Assembly: GCA_945878355.1 (NCBI GenBank)
Contig: CAMCTC010000044.1
Location: forward strand, 1-35,184
Reading direction: 5' to 3'
Origin: Bordetella parapertussis
GTDB taxonomy: Bacteria; Pseudomonadota; Gammaproteobacteria; Burkholderiales; Burkholderiaceae_C
DNA: 35,184 bases
Positions 1 to 8,130 of the stretch are shown here, piece by piece. The notes under the pieces were generated by a model that was given only the letters and a program-made list of their open reading frames with translations, was not told where the DNA came from and did not search any database. The stretch's first letter is position 1, and the number at the start of each line of letters is the position of its first letter. The translations under genes were made by a program, and so were the position numbers.

Positions 1-467
1 GCCAGCGACAGCAGCGCCAGTCGTGCCTCGGTTTCGAAAGGCGTGCCGTCAAGCGCCCGGAATGCCGCCTCGGCGCGGTCGAACAGCCCGGCCTTCATGA
101 AGTCCTGGGCCAGCGCATGCTGCGCCCGCTCGCGGTCGCCAGCGCTCAAATCTGCGCGTTGCAGCAGGTGTTGATGCACCCGCACCGCGCGCTCAAACTC
201 GCCTCGGCGGCGGAACAGATTGCCCAGCGCGAAATGCAGCTCGCTGGTGTCGGGGTCGTGTTGCACGGCCTCGATGAAAGCGTCTATGGCCTTGTCGGTC
301 TGCTCGTTGAGCAGCAGGTTCAGACCTTTGAAATAGGCTTTGGGCGCTTGCCGGTCGGCGCGCCGCCATTGGCGCAAGTCGATGCGCGATGCCAGCCAGC
401 CCAGCAAGAATGTCGCAGGCAGTGCTACCAGCAGGCTGATCAGCAGCCAGGGGCCGTCAAGCTCCAC
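1..467 (-). CDS. lapB: LPS assembly protein LapB (TPR protein), N-terminal part, cut by window edge
   Basis: Partial gene: the first 155 residues are present and the reading frame runs off the left edge open. The predicted start is a GTG at 465-467, giving a protein beginning VELDGPWLLISLLVAL, a single N-terminal membrane helix, then the cytoplasmic segment SRIDLRQWRR and TPR-type helices containing YFKGLNLLLNEQ and ELHFALGNLFRRRGEFERA. This is the signature of LapB (YciM), an inner-membrane-anchored TPR protein. In enterobacteria LapB promotes FtsH-dependent turnover of LpxC and so limits lipid A synthesis. It follows lapA by 27 nt in the same direction, the usual pairing. No ATG lies near the start; GTG is chosen because it places the membrane helix at the very N-terminus, as in the family. 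Confidence 0.9.
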   Translation of the reverse strand, partial: MELDGPWLLISLLVALPATFLLGWLASRIDLRQWRRADRQAPKAYFKGLNLLLNEQTDKAIDAFIEAVQHDPDTSELHFALGNLFRRRGEFERAVRVHQHLLQRADLSAGDRERAQHALAQDFMKAGLFDRAEAAFRALDGTPFETEARLALLSL

Positions 468-494
468 TGGGCCCCCGTGGATGCAGATCGCTGG

Positions 495-809
495 TCACAG
501 TCCCTCCCTGGGCGGGTGCTCAGGGCTGACCTCAGAACTTGCTATTGGCAGGTTGTCCTTGCTTTTGGGCGCTGTTGGCGGCGGCGCATGGCGCCGCGCG
601 ACGCGTCTGTGACGCCACCAACTGGGCACCATGGCCAGCACGCCGAAGGACGCGCCGCCGGCAAATGCCACCAACACCACGATCACCATCGGTGCCTTCC
701 ACTGCGCACCGAAGAACCAGTGCACCACCGCCGGCTGCTCGTTGTTGAGCGCGAAGGCAAACAAGGTGAAAAAGATGAAGCCTCGAAGGGCCCAGAGGAT
801 CATTCGCAT
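495..809 (-). CDS. lapA: LapA-domain (DUF1049) inner-membrane protein
   Basis: A 104-residue protein with two hydrophobic segments (about residues 4-22 and 40-62) followed by a basic, proline-rich cytoplasmic tail (WWRHRRVARRHAPPPTAPK). The pattern ALRGFIFFTLFAFALNNEQPAVVHWFFG is broken by no stop and fits the LapA/DUF1049 family (YciS), small bitopic proteins encoded immediately before lapB and linked to LPS assembly. A second ATG two codons downstream (801-803) could also be used. The gene lies between ihfB and lapB on the minus strand, the arrangement common in beta- and gammaproteobacteria. Exact biochemical role of LapA is not established. Confidence 0.88.
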   Translation of the reverse strand: MRMILWALRGFIFFTLFAFALNNEQPAVVHWFFGAQWKAPMVIVVLVAFAGGASFGVLAMVPSWWRHRRVARRHAPPPTAPKSKDNLPIASSEVSPEHPPREGL

Positions 810-880
810 GGAGCCGCCATTCTACGGAGCAGCGCCGGCCAGGTAGGTCAGGTCAGCTGGCGGTTTCGCTGTCCACCATG

Positions 881-904
881 AAAACAGGCCCCGAGCGGGG
901 CCTG
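881..904 (-). terminator. Rho-independent terminator downstream of ihfB
   Basis: Read on the minus strand: stem CAGGCCCC, loop GCTC, stem GGGGCCTG, then TTTT. The stem is perfect over 8 bp. It sits 20 nt after the ihfB stop and before lapA, so part of the rpsA-ihfB transcription should end here, with lapA-lapB depending on read-through or their own promoter. Confidence 0.85.
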
Positions 905-924
905 TGTTGGTGCTTTGCCGGGAC

Positions 925-1236
925 TCAGAGACCGGGTGCTTCGTTGCTCGCGGGCAAGTTCTTGTCGACCGATTCGCGCAAGGCTTTTCCCGGTTTGAAA
1001 TGCGGCACCAGCTTCTCGGGGATCATGACTTTTTCACCGCTGCGCGGGTTGCGCCCGAGCCGAGGCGGACGGCGGTTGATCGAGAAGCTGCCAAAGCCAC
1101 GGATCTCGATGCGGTGGCCGCGCCCGAGGGCGTCGCTCATCGCATCGAGCATGGTCTTGACGGCGAACTCGCTGTCGCGCTGCGTCAACTGCCCGAAGCG
1201 CTCGGCCAGTTGGTTCACCAGATCACTTCGGGTCAT
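925..1236 (-). CDS. ihfB: Integration host factor subunit beta
   Basis: A 103-residue HU/IHF-family protein, the size expected for IhfB. It begins [14 protein letters not shown] and contains the DNA-binding arm region [33 protein letters not shown] with the intercalating proline in the NPRSGE turn, ending [10 protein letters not shown]. IhfB pairs with IhfA to bend DNA at specific sites and acts in replication, transcription and site-specific recombination. It lies directly downstream of rpsA, the conserved proteobacterial order. The last residues ([10 protein letters not shown]) form a short non-conserved tail. A perfect hairpin terminator follows. Confidence 0.96.
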   Translation of the reverse strand: MTRSDLVNQLAERFGQLTQRDSEFAVKTMLDAMSDALGRGHRIEIRGFGSFSINRRPPRLGRNPRSGEKVMIPEKLVPHFKPGKALRESVDKNLPASNEAPGL

Positions 1237-1377
1237 GTCTGTTGCTCATCGGTGGGCTTTGACCCTGGCAGCTTACAGGTCGCCAAAGGCAACCGAGCGA
1301 GCCGTTGAACACAGCGCCAGACCCGATCCGGATATTTCACCGGTCGGGCTTGGCACAGCCTCCGTGCAGCGAAGACC

Positions 1378-3126
1378 TTATTCGCGGTTGTCCAGCTTGG
1401 CGCGCAGCAGCGCACCCAGGCTGGTGGTGCCGGCGTTCTCACGCTCGCTGGTCTGCGACAAGCGCGTCATCTGCTCTTGCTGGTCGGCGGCGTCCTTGGC
1501 CTTGAGCGAAAGCTGGATCGAGCGTGCCTTGCGGTCGACGTTGATGATCATCACGCTGACTTCATCGCCTTCCTTGAGCAGGTTGCGCGCGTCTTCGACA
1601 CGGTCGCGGCTCAGTTCTGAAGCGCGCAGATAGCCGGTGACATCGTCGTTGAGCTGGATTTCAGCGCCGCGCGGGTCGACCGTCTTGACCTTGCCGATGA
1701 CCAGTGCACCCCGGTCGTTGATCGAGGTGTAGTTGGCAAACGGGTCACCGTCGAGCTGCTTGATGCCCAGGCTGATGCGTTCACGTTCAACGTCGATCGC
1801 CAACACCAGGGCTTCGACTTCCTGGCCCTTCTTGAAGTTGCGCACAGCGGCTTCGCCGGTTTCGTGCCAAGACAGGTCGGACAAGTGCACCAGACCGTCG
1901 ATGCCCGAGGCCAGGCCAACGAACACGCCGAAGTCGGTGATCGACTTGATCGGGCCCTTGACCTTGTCGCCGCGGTGCACGGTGCCGCTGAACTCTTCCC
2001 AAGGATTGGCCTTGCACTGCTTCATGCCCAGGCTGATGCGGCGCTTGTCTTCGTCGATCTCGAGCACCATGACCTCGACCTCGTCGCCCAGTGCGACGAT
2101 CTTGGCCGGGGCGACGTTCTTGTTGGTCCAGTCCATCTCGGAGACGTGCACCAGGCCTTCGATGCCGGGTTCGATCTCGACGAACGCGCCGTAGTCGGCG
2201 ATGTTGGTGACCTTGCCGAACAGCCGGGTGTTGCTCGGGTAGCGGCGCGACACGCCGTGCCACGGGTCGTCACCCAGCTGCTTGATGCCCAGCGAGACGC
2301 GGTTTTTCTCGGCGTCGAACTTCAGCACCTTGGCCGACAGTTCCTGGCCAACCGTGACCACCTCGCTCGGGTGACGGACACGGCGCCATGCCATGTCGGT
2401 GATGTGCAACAGACCGTCGATACCACCCAGGTCCACGAACGCACCGTATTCGGTGATGTTCTTGACCACGCCGTGGACGATCGCGCCTTCGGTCAGGGTC
2501 TCGAGCAGCTTGGCGCGCTCTTCGCCCATGCTGGCTTCGACAACAGCGCGGCGGCTCAGCACCACGTTGTTGCGCTTGCGGTCGAGCTTGATGACCTTGA
2601 ATTCGAGGGTCTTGCCTTCGTACGGGCTCAAGTCTTTCACCGGGCGGGTGTCGATCAGCGAACCCGGCAGGAAGGCGCGGATGCCGTTGACGAGCACCGT
2701 GAGGCCGCCCTTGACCTTGCCGGAGACCGTGCCGGTGACGAAGTCGCCGCTGTCCAGCGCCACTTCCAGTGACAGCCATGACGCCAGGCGCTTGGCCTTG
2801 TCGCGCGACAGGATGGTGTCGCCGTAGCCGTTTTCGATCGCGTCGATCGCGACCGAGACAAAGTCACCGACTTCGACCTCGAGCTCGCCTTGGTCGTTCT
2901 TGAACTCGGCGATCGGCACATAGGCTTCGCTCTTGAGTCCAGCGTTGACCACGACGTGGTTGAACTCGATGCGGACGACTTCGGCCGAGATGACCTCGCC
3001 AGTGCGCAGATCGCTCTTGGCCAGCGACTCTTCAAACAGCGATGCGAAGTTCTCCATGCCGCTGTAGGCAGGGGTCGCGGGACGAGCCTGGATGCGGGCT
3101 TGGGTCTGGTGTGAAATTTTTGACAT
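1378..3126 (-). CDS. rpsA: 30S ribosomal protein S1
   Basis: A 582-residue protein with six successive S1/OB-fold RNA-binding repeats, visible as recurring patterns such as [37 protein letters not shown] and [19 protein letters not shown], each with a KVLxxDx[10 protein letters not shown] ending. S1 recruits structured mRNAs to the 30S subunit and is essential in Gram-negatives. The chosen ATG (3124-3126) has AGGA 9 nt upstream; an internal ATG at 3055-3057, which would start at [12 protein letters not shown] where homology to other S1 proteins usually begins, has no visible Shine-Dalgarno. The gene is downstream of aroA-cmk and upstream of ihfB. E. coli S1 has 557 residues, so this is full length. 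Confidence 0.96.
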   Translation of the reverse strand: MSKISHQTQARIQARPATPAYSGMENFASLFEESLAKSDLRTGEVISAEVVRIEFNHVVVNAGLKSEAYVPIAEFKNDQGELEVEVGDFVSVAIDAIENGYGDTILSRDKAKRLASWLSLEVALDSGDFVTGTVSGKVKGGLTVLVNGIRAFLPGSLIDTRPVKDLSPYEGKTLEFKVIKLDRKRNNVVLSRRAVVEASMGEERAKLLETLTEGAIVHGVVKNITEYGAFVDLGGIDGLLHITDMAWRRVRHPSEVVTVGQELSAKVLKFDAEKNRVSLGIKQLGDDPWHGVSRRYPSNTRLFGKVTNIADYGAFVEIEPGIEGLVHVSEMDWTNKNVAPAKIVALGDEVEVMVLEIDEDKRRISLGMKQCKANPWEEFSGTVHRGDKVKGPIKSITDFGVFVGLASGIDGLVHLSDLSWHETGEAAVRNFKKGQEVEALVLAIDVERERISLGIKQLDGDPFANYTSINDRGALVIGKVKTVDPRGAEIQLNDDVTGYLRASELSRDRVEDARNLLKEGDEVSVMIINVDRKARSIQLSLKAKDAADQQEQMTRLSQTSERENAGTTSLGALLRAKLDNRE

Positions 3127-3287
3127 TGAATCGGGTCCTTGGTGCCGGCGAAGACCAAGTGAGAAGTGGCCGGCGGGGTGAGTGCAACCGGGGTTGCGGT
3201 TTTGAAGCTGATGTCGCCCCGTCTTTGCTTGGTGCCAGGTCTTGCTTGTGGCGCCAGCATCGGCTGGGCGGGCTTGTTGCAGCTGTC
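3127..3287 (-). other. Non-coding rpsA leader region
   Basis: 161 nt between the cmk-domain stop and the rpsA start with no convincing ORF. It contains a short perfect inverted repeat, GCAACC/GGTTGC, at 3184-3197 and the string CTTGGTGCC (plus-strand reading) twice, at about 3138-3146 and 3229-3237. S1 mRNA leaders are autoregulated in E. coli, so a structured leader is plausible, but nothing here identifies a known motif. Confidence 0.3.
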
Positions 3288-5318
3288 TCAGTGCCGATCA
3301 AGGCCTTGGAACGGCCCGCGCTGTGCCCACCAGTCCAGGACCTTGGCGACCGATTGCTCGATCGTCAGGCCCGAGTTGTCGAGCAGCAGCGCGTCTTGCG
3401 CGGGCCTCAAAGGTGCGATCAAGCGGTTTTTGTCCCGCTCGTCACGCGCCTCCAGATCCGCGCGAAGGTCTGCGAGATTAGCAGAAATTCCCTTTGAAAT
3501 CAATTGCTTGTGCCGGCGTTCGGCGCGCATCGAGGGGCTGGCGGTGAGAAACACCTTGAGCGGGGCGGCTGGGAAGATCACCGTGCCCATGTCGCGGCCG
3601 TCGGCTACCAGGCCGGGCAGGCGTCGAAAGCCCAGCTGCAGCGCCTCCAGTGCGGTGCGAACTCCGGGCAGTGCCGAGATTTTGGAGGCCAGGCTGCCGA
3701 CGGCTTCGAGTCGCAGTTCTTCGGCCACGTCGCTGCCGTTCAGCAGTACCCGCTCGCCGTCGAAACGCAGGTCCAGACCGGACGCGACATGGGCCAGCCC
3801 CGCTTCGTCGTCGGTTGCCAAGCCCAGCTGCTGGGCGGCGAACGCGGTGGCGCGGTAGAGCAGTCCCGAGTCAAGCTGATGCCAGCCCAGGCGTGCCGCC
3901 ACCGCCGCCGCTAGCGTGCCCTTGCCTGACGCAGTCGGACCGTCGATCGTGATCACCGGGATGTCCTCGGCCTCTGCTTGAGCGACCGAGAACAAGGCCT
4001 CGAAGTAATCCGGAAAGGTCTTGGCCACGCAATGCGGGTCGAGGATTCGTACCGCCACGCCGCGGTTTGCCACCAGCGGGTTGAATGCGGCCAGCGACAG
4101 GCACATCGCGATGCGGTGGTCGTCGTAGGTGTGGATGCTGGCCGCTCGCCAGACACTGGGCGCGGTGACCTCGAGAAAATCGGCGCCCTGGTTCACGGTT
4201 GCGCCCAGTTTGCTCAGCTCCTTGGCCATCGCCTCGATACGGTCGGTCTCCTTGACCCGCCAACTCGCGATGTTGGTCAGCCGCGTCGTGCCCTCAGCGT
4301 ACAAGGCCATCACCGCCAGGGTCATCGCCGCATCGGGGATGTGGTTGCAGTCCAGCTCGATCGATCGCAGCGGCCAGGCGCCGCGGCCAACCGTCAGCCG
4401 TCCTGGCTCGCCATGCACGACTGCGCCCATCGCGCGTGCGGCCTCGACGAAGCGGATGTCGCCCTGGATAGAGTCCAGCCCCAGGCCTTCGATCACCAAT
4501 GGCGCTTCGGTGGCGGCGATCGCGCCCAGCGCGATGAAATACGAAGCTGACGAGGCGTCGGCCTCGACATGGATCACGCCTGGCGATCGGTAGGCGCTGC
4601 CCTGGGCGATCGTGAAGCGTTGGTAGCCCTGGCGATCCACGTCAATGCCGAAGCGCGCCAGCAGCTTGAGCGTGATGTCGACATAGGGCTTGCTGATCAG
4701 TTCGCCGTCGACCGCGATCACCACCGCAGCACTGGCGCTGGCCAGGGGCAGGGCGAGCAGCAGCGCGGTCAGGAACTGGCTCGAGACGTCGCCCCGCACC
4801 CGGATCTCGGCCTGGGTCTGCAGCTTGCCGCCCGCCTCGCCGCGCAGCAGCAGCGGTGGGTAGCCCGCGCTGCCGAGGTAATCAACATTGCACCCCAGCT
4901 GGCGCAGTGCGTCGACCAGGTCGGCAATCGGCCGCTCGTGCATGCGCGGCACGCCGCTCAACTCAAAGCGCCCGCCTTGCAGCGCAGCAAGCACCGCCAG
5001 CGCGGCGGCCAGCGGCCGCATCGCCGTGCCGGCATTGCCCAGGAACAGCGCTGCCGCGTGCACTTGCAGCTGTCCGCCCAGGCCGATGACCGCCATTGAG
5101 CCGTCTTGCTGTGGCTGTAGGGTGCAGCCAAGTTGGCGCAACGCGTCGAGCATCACCCGGGTGTCGTCGCTGTCGAGCAGGTCGCGAACGATCGTGGTGC
5201 CTGCGCTCAAACCCGCCAACAACAGCACGCGGTTAGAAATGCTCTTGGAGCCCGGCAAGCGCACGCTGCCGGTCGCGCTGCGCAGCGGCGGCAGATCCAG
5301 AAAAGAGGTCTTGTACAT
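3288..5318 (-). CDS. aroA-cmk: Bifunctional EPSP synthase / cytidylate kinase fusion
   Basis: A 676-residue fusion. Residues about 1-440 are 3-phosphoshikimate 1-carboxyvinyltransferase (EPSP synthase): substrate-binding [12 protein letters not shown] near residue 23, [10 protein letters not shown] near residue 95, and the C-terminal YDDHRIAM motif. This enzyme joins shikimate-3-phosphate and phosphoenolpyruvate in aromatic amino-acid synthesis. Residues about 455-676 are CMP kinase, with the P-loop GPTASGKGT at about 460-468, the DSGLLYRA substrate segment, and [20 protein letters not shown]. There is no stop codon or frameshift between the halves, so this is one continuous ORF. Separate aroA and cmk genes at this position are usual; the fusion is a known type in some Burkholderiales. 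ATG start at 5316-5318. Confidence 0.95.
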   Translation of the reverse strand: MYKTSFLDLPPLRSATGSVRLPGSKSISNRVLLLAGLSAGTTIVRDLLDSDDTRVMLDALRQLGCTLQPQQDGSMAVIGLGGQLQVHAAALFLGNAGTAMRPLAAALAVLAALQGGRFELSGVPRMHERPIADLVDALRQLGCNVDYLGSAGYPPLLLRGEAGGKLQTQAEIRVRGDVSSQFLTALLLALPLASASAAVVIAVDGELISKPYVDITLKLLARFGIDVDRQGYQRFTIAQGSAYRSPGVIHVEADASSASYFIALGAIAATEAPLVIEGLGLDSIQGDIRFVEAARAMGAVVHGEPGRLTVGRGAWPLRSIELDCNHIPDAAMTLAVMALYAEGTTRLTNIASWRVKETDRIEAMAKELSKLGATVNQGADFLEVTAPSVWRAASIHTYDDHRIAMCLSLAAFNPLVANRGVAVRILDPHCVAKTFPDYFEALFSVAQAEAEDIPVITIDGPTASGKGTLAAAVAARLGWHQLDSGLLYRATAFAAQQLGLATDDEAGLAHVASGLDLRFDGERVLLNGSDVAEELRLEAVGSLASKISALPGVRTALEALQLGFRRLPGLVADGRDMGTVIFPAAPLKVFLTASPSMRAERRHKQLISKGISANLADLRADLEARDERDKNRLIAPLRPAQDALLLDNSGLTIEQSVAKVLDWWAQRGPFQGLDRH

Positions 5319-5364
5319 GGTCTTTCGATGGAAAGCTGCGCCGGCCCGGACCGGCAGCTGAGGA

Positions 5365-6237
5365 TCAGCGTGCCGCGCCGCCGATCTGCCAGGCGCTGCG
5401 GGCGCTCGAAGCCTTGCGGATCAGGTCTTCCAAGGCCTGCGCATCGCCGGCCAGCATGGCATGTTCGAGCGCGTCCAACGTCAAACGAAAGTGCTGGCTT
5501 TGCAGCAGCACTTGTTCCCGGTTGGTCAGCAAGATGTCGCGCCAGACGGCCGGATCGCTGGCGGCGATCCTGGTGAAGTCACGGAAGCCGGGCCCGGCCA
5601 GCGACAGATGGTCTAGGCCATCGGGCTGATCGGCGACTGAAGAGAAGCATGCGAATGCCAGCAGGTGGGGCAGGTGGCTGACTGCGGCGAAAGCCGCGTC
5701 GTGCCGCTCTGGGCTCATCTGTCGCACTTGGGCGCCGATCGCGGTCCAGACTGCGTCCGCTTTTCGCACCAGGTCGTCACGTGTTTGGGCCAGTGGTGTG
5801 AGGATCACCTGGCGGCCTTCATACAAGCCGGCGTCTGCATGGGCGACCCCGGCTTGCTCGCTGCCGGCAATCGGGTGCGCTGGCACGAACTGTCCAAGCT
5901 GCTCGCCAAGCGTGCGGCGCGCGGTGCTGACCACATCGCACTTGGTTGAACCGACATCCATCAACAGCGCGTCGCCCCGCAGGCCTGGGCGGATCGCGGT
6001 CAGGCAGGCTTCGGTCGCCGACACCGGCACGGCGACCAGCACCAGGTCTGCGCCCGATACAGCTGCCAGCGCGGTCTCGGCACAGCTGTCGACCACGCCC
6101 AAGCGCTGAGCCAACGCGGTGCTGGCAGCTGACTTGCTGTGGCCGACCACTTGCTCGACCAGGCCCGCGCGCTTGAGGGCCAGCGCGAACGAGCCGCCCA
6201 TCAGGCCGCAACCGATGAGGGCGAGTTGCTTGAACAT
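5365..6237 (-). CDS. tyrA: Prephenate dehydrogenase
   Basis: A 290-residue NAD(P)-dependent dehydrogenase starting [20 protein letters not shown], i.e. a Rossmann GxGxxG loop at the N-terminus as usual for TyrA. Further marks are MDVGSTKC, the [13 protein letters not shown] active-site segment and [13 protein letters not shown]. It oxidatively decarboxylates prephenate to 4-hydroxyphenylpyruvate in tyrosine synthesis. The frame is open up to a TTG at 6264 that overlaps the pheA stop (TTGA), which would add nine residues; the ATG at 6235-6237 is preferred because the Rossmann strand normally begins within a few residues of the start. It lies between pheA and aroA-cmk in an aromatic-amino-acid operon. 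Confidence 0.92.
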   Translation of the reverse strand: MFKQLALIGCGLMGGSFALALKRAGLVEQVVGHSKSAASTALAQRLGVVDSCAETALAAVSGADLVLVAVPVSATEACLTAIRPGLRGDALLMDVGSTKCDVVSTARRTLGEQLGQFVPAHPIAGSEQAGVAHADAGLYEGRQVILTPLAQTRDDLVRKADAVWTAIGAQVRQMSPERHDAAFAAVSHLPHLLAFACFSSVADQPDGLDHLSLAGPGFRDFTRIAASDPAVWRDILLTNREQVLLQSQHFRLTLDALEHAMLAGDAQALEDLIRKASSARSAWQIGGAAR

Positions 6238-6260
6238 GCGCTCGGTCGGCACGACCGCGC

Positions 6261-7388
6261 TCAATGCGCGTCAATCGGGTAAGTGCCCAACACCTTGAAG
6301 AAGGCGCAGGCCTCGCGCAAGGCACGCAGCGCGGTGCCCACGCGTGGCTCGTCCGGGTGGCCTTCGATGTCGATGTAGAAGTAATACTCCCACTGGCCTG
6401 AGCGTGCTGGGCGCGACTCGAAGCGCGTCATCGACACGCCGTGCTCCTTGAGCGGTATCAGCAGGTCGTGCACCGCGCCGGGCTTGTTGTTCACGCTGAC
6501 GACCAAGCTGGTGCAGTCGTGGCCTGACGGACGGGGTGCCGGGTGGCGATCGGGATGTGTTACGACGGCAAAGCGGGTGCGGTTGTGGGCGTCGTCCTGG
6601 ATCGCAGGCGCGACCACGTGAAGGCCGAATTCGCTGGCCGCTCGGGTGCTGGCGATGGCCGCGAGTTGCGGGTCCAGCGAAGCCAGTCGCGCGCCTTCGG
6701 CATTGCTGGAGACCGGCCGACGCTCGACATCGGGCAGTTGGTGACTGAGCCAGCCATGGCATTGCGCCAGCGCTTGCGGATGCGCGCACACCGCGCTGAT
6801 GCTCGCCAACTGGTTGTCACGGCGCAGCAGATTGTGTCGAACGATCAGGCTCGTCTCGCCGATGATGAACAGCGGCGTGCTCAGGAAGAGATCCAGCGAC
6901 CGTGCGACCACGCCCTCGGTAGAGTTTTCAACCGGCACGACGCCAAAGTCTGCTGCGCCGGCGGCGGTGGCGCGAAACACCTCGTCGAAGCTGGCGCAAG
7001 GAACCCGAACGATCGAGCTGCCGAAAAATCCGAGCGCTGCTTCTTCGCTGAAAGTGCCGGCAGGCCCCAGAAAAGCGACACGCGTCGGGGTTTCCAAGGC
7101 CCGGCAAGCTGACATGATCTCGCGCCAGATCGGCGCCACGCTGTCGCTCTTGAGCGGGCCAGGATTCACCGCTTTGAGCCCGTCGATCACCTGGGCCTCA
7201 CGCTCAGGGCGGAACACCACCGAGCCCTCGTGCTTTTTGATCTCGCCGACTTCCAGCGCCAAGCCGGCGCGCCGGTTGAGCAGCGCCAGCAGTTCGCGAT
7301 CGACGCTGTCGATTCGTTCACGCAGCGCCAGCAACGCAGGCTGGTTGGCGGCGGGCGAGACAAGGGTTTGCTTGGGGAGGTCAGCCAT
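6261..7388 (-). CDS. pheA: Chorismate mutase / prephenate dehydratase (P-protein)
   Basis: A 375-residue P-protein. Residues about 15-95 are an AroQ-type chorismate mutase (LALRERIDSVDRELLALLNR, then IWREIMSACRALE). The middle is prephenate dehydratase (VAFLGPAGTFSEEAAL, GVVPVENSTEGVV, and the NRTRFAV motif in place of the common TRF segment). The end is an ACT regulatory domain (SLVVSVNNKPGAVHDLL and SMTRFESRPAR), which in this family mediates phenylalanine feedback inhibition. The open frame extends 31 codons further to a TTG, but the ATG at 7386-7388 gives the normal N-terminus. The gene directly precedes tyrA. Confidence 0.94.
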   Translation of the reverse strand: MADLPKQTLVSPAANQPALLALRERIDSVDRELLALLNRRAGLALEVGEIKKHEGSVVFRPEREAQVIDGLKAVNPGPLKSDSVAPIWREIMSACRALETPTRVAFLGPAGTFSEEAALGFFGSSIVRVPCASFDEVFRATAAGAADFGVVPVENSTEGVVARSLDLFLSTPLFIIGETSLIVRHNLLRRDNQLASISAVCAHPQALAQCHGWLSHQLPDVERRPVSSNAEGARLASLDPQLAAIASTRAASEFGLHVVAPAIQDDAHNRTRFAVVTHPDRHPAPRPSGHDCTSLVVSVNNKPGAVHDLLIPLKEHGVSMTRFESRPARSGQWEYYFYIDIEGHPDEPRVGTALRALREACAFFKVLGTYPIDAH

Positions 7389-7498
7389 GAACTGGGTGCA
7401 GTCTTTCAGGTCAGCCGCCTCGTCGCATTTCGGGCAGCGGGTATGGCGCGATGCAGGCGCTGCTGCCCTTGCGAGCAGCAATCCTCACAGCGGCAGGT

Positions 7499-8125
7499 TT
7501 ACTTCTTGGTGCTCGAAGCCGCTTGCTTAGATGCTGAAGACGCTTTGGCCGGCACTGCGGCGTTGAGCTTGGTGTTCAGTGTCTTTTCCAGAGCCTTGAT
7601 CTTCGGTTCAACGAGAGTTTGGGTATCGGCCACCAGTTTCTGGCCGAGCACGCGCTGCAGTTCGGGCGCTAATTGAAGGTATTTGCGAAAACCGGGCGAT
7701 TCCAGTACTGCGATCACCTGTTTGAGCTCCTCTTCGCTCAACTTTTCCTCCAGCACGGGGCCGACGACGGCAGGCGCCAGTTTGACGGCCCGCTCACCCA
7801 GCAGCGGGCCGACCTCGTTGCCAAATTTGTTGAACTCGACTTGGATCTCCTTGGCCACCGCGTCTCGGCGTTCGGGCGGCACGTTTGCCTGCAGAAAAGC
7901 ACTTGCTTGATGGCCGACCGGTGTGACGATTTGTCCTGCGATTTGTTGCCCCAAGCCTTCAAAATCTGACTGCCGCAGTTTGAGCAGTTTTTGGGTCAAT
8001 TCCTTCTTGGCCGGCGAGGTCGCTGCTTGAGCCGGATTCAGGCTTGAGACCGCTGCCAGCGTGGCGATCAACGCCGCGCGGGTCAGCCAGGAATGGTGCT
8101 TCATCAAATGTGGGGTCATGGGCAT
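7499..8125 (-). CDS. DUF2059 domain secreted protein
   Basis: A 208-residue protein with an N-terminal signal peptide: basic n-region (MKHHSWLTR), hydrophobic stretch AALIATLAAVSSL and a likely cleavage after AQA. The body is helical and ends in ELKQVIAVLESPGFRKYLQLAPELQ, which resembles the DUF2059 domain of small exported proteobacterial proteins, followed by an Ala/Ser/Lys-rich tail. Three in-frame ATGs lie at 8125, 8119 and 8104; none has a good Shine-Dalgarno, and 8104 would still leave a complete signal peptide. The gene starts only 5 nt after the gyrA stop. Function unknown; probably periplasmic. Confidence 0.75.
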   Translation of the reverse strand: MPMTPHLMKHHSWLTRAALIATLAAVSSLNPAQAATSPAKKELTQKLLKLRQSDFEGLGQQIAGQIVTPVGHQASAFLQANVPPERRDAVAKEIQVEFNKFGNEVGPLLGERAVKLAPAVVGPVLEEKLSEEELKQVIAVLESPGFRKYLQLAPELQRVLGQKLVADTQTLVEPKIKALEKTLNTKLNAAVPAKASSASKQAASSTKK

Positions 8126-8130
8126 CTAAA

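Noticed and set aside
1864..2772. A 302-codon open frame opposite rpsA
   Set aside because: Shadow of the S1 repeats; its apparent internal repetition follows the S1 domains on the true strand.
3127..3287. A riboswitch ahead of rpsA
   Set aside because: Only a 6-bp stem and two CTTGGTGCC repeats are visible; nothing matches a known riboswitch or r-protein leader that I can name.
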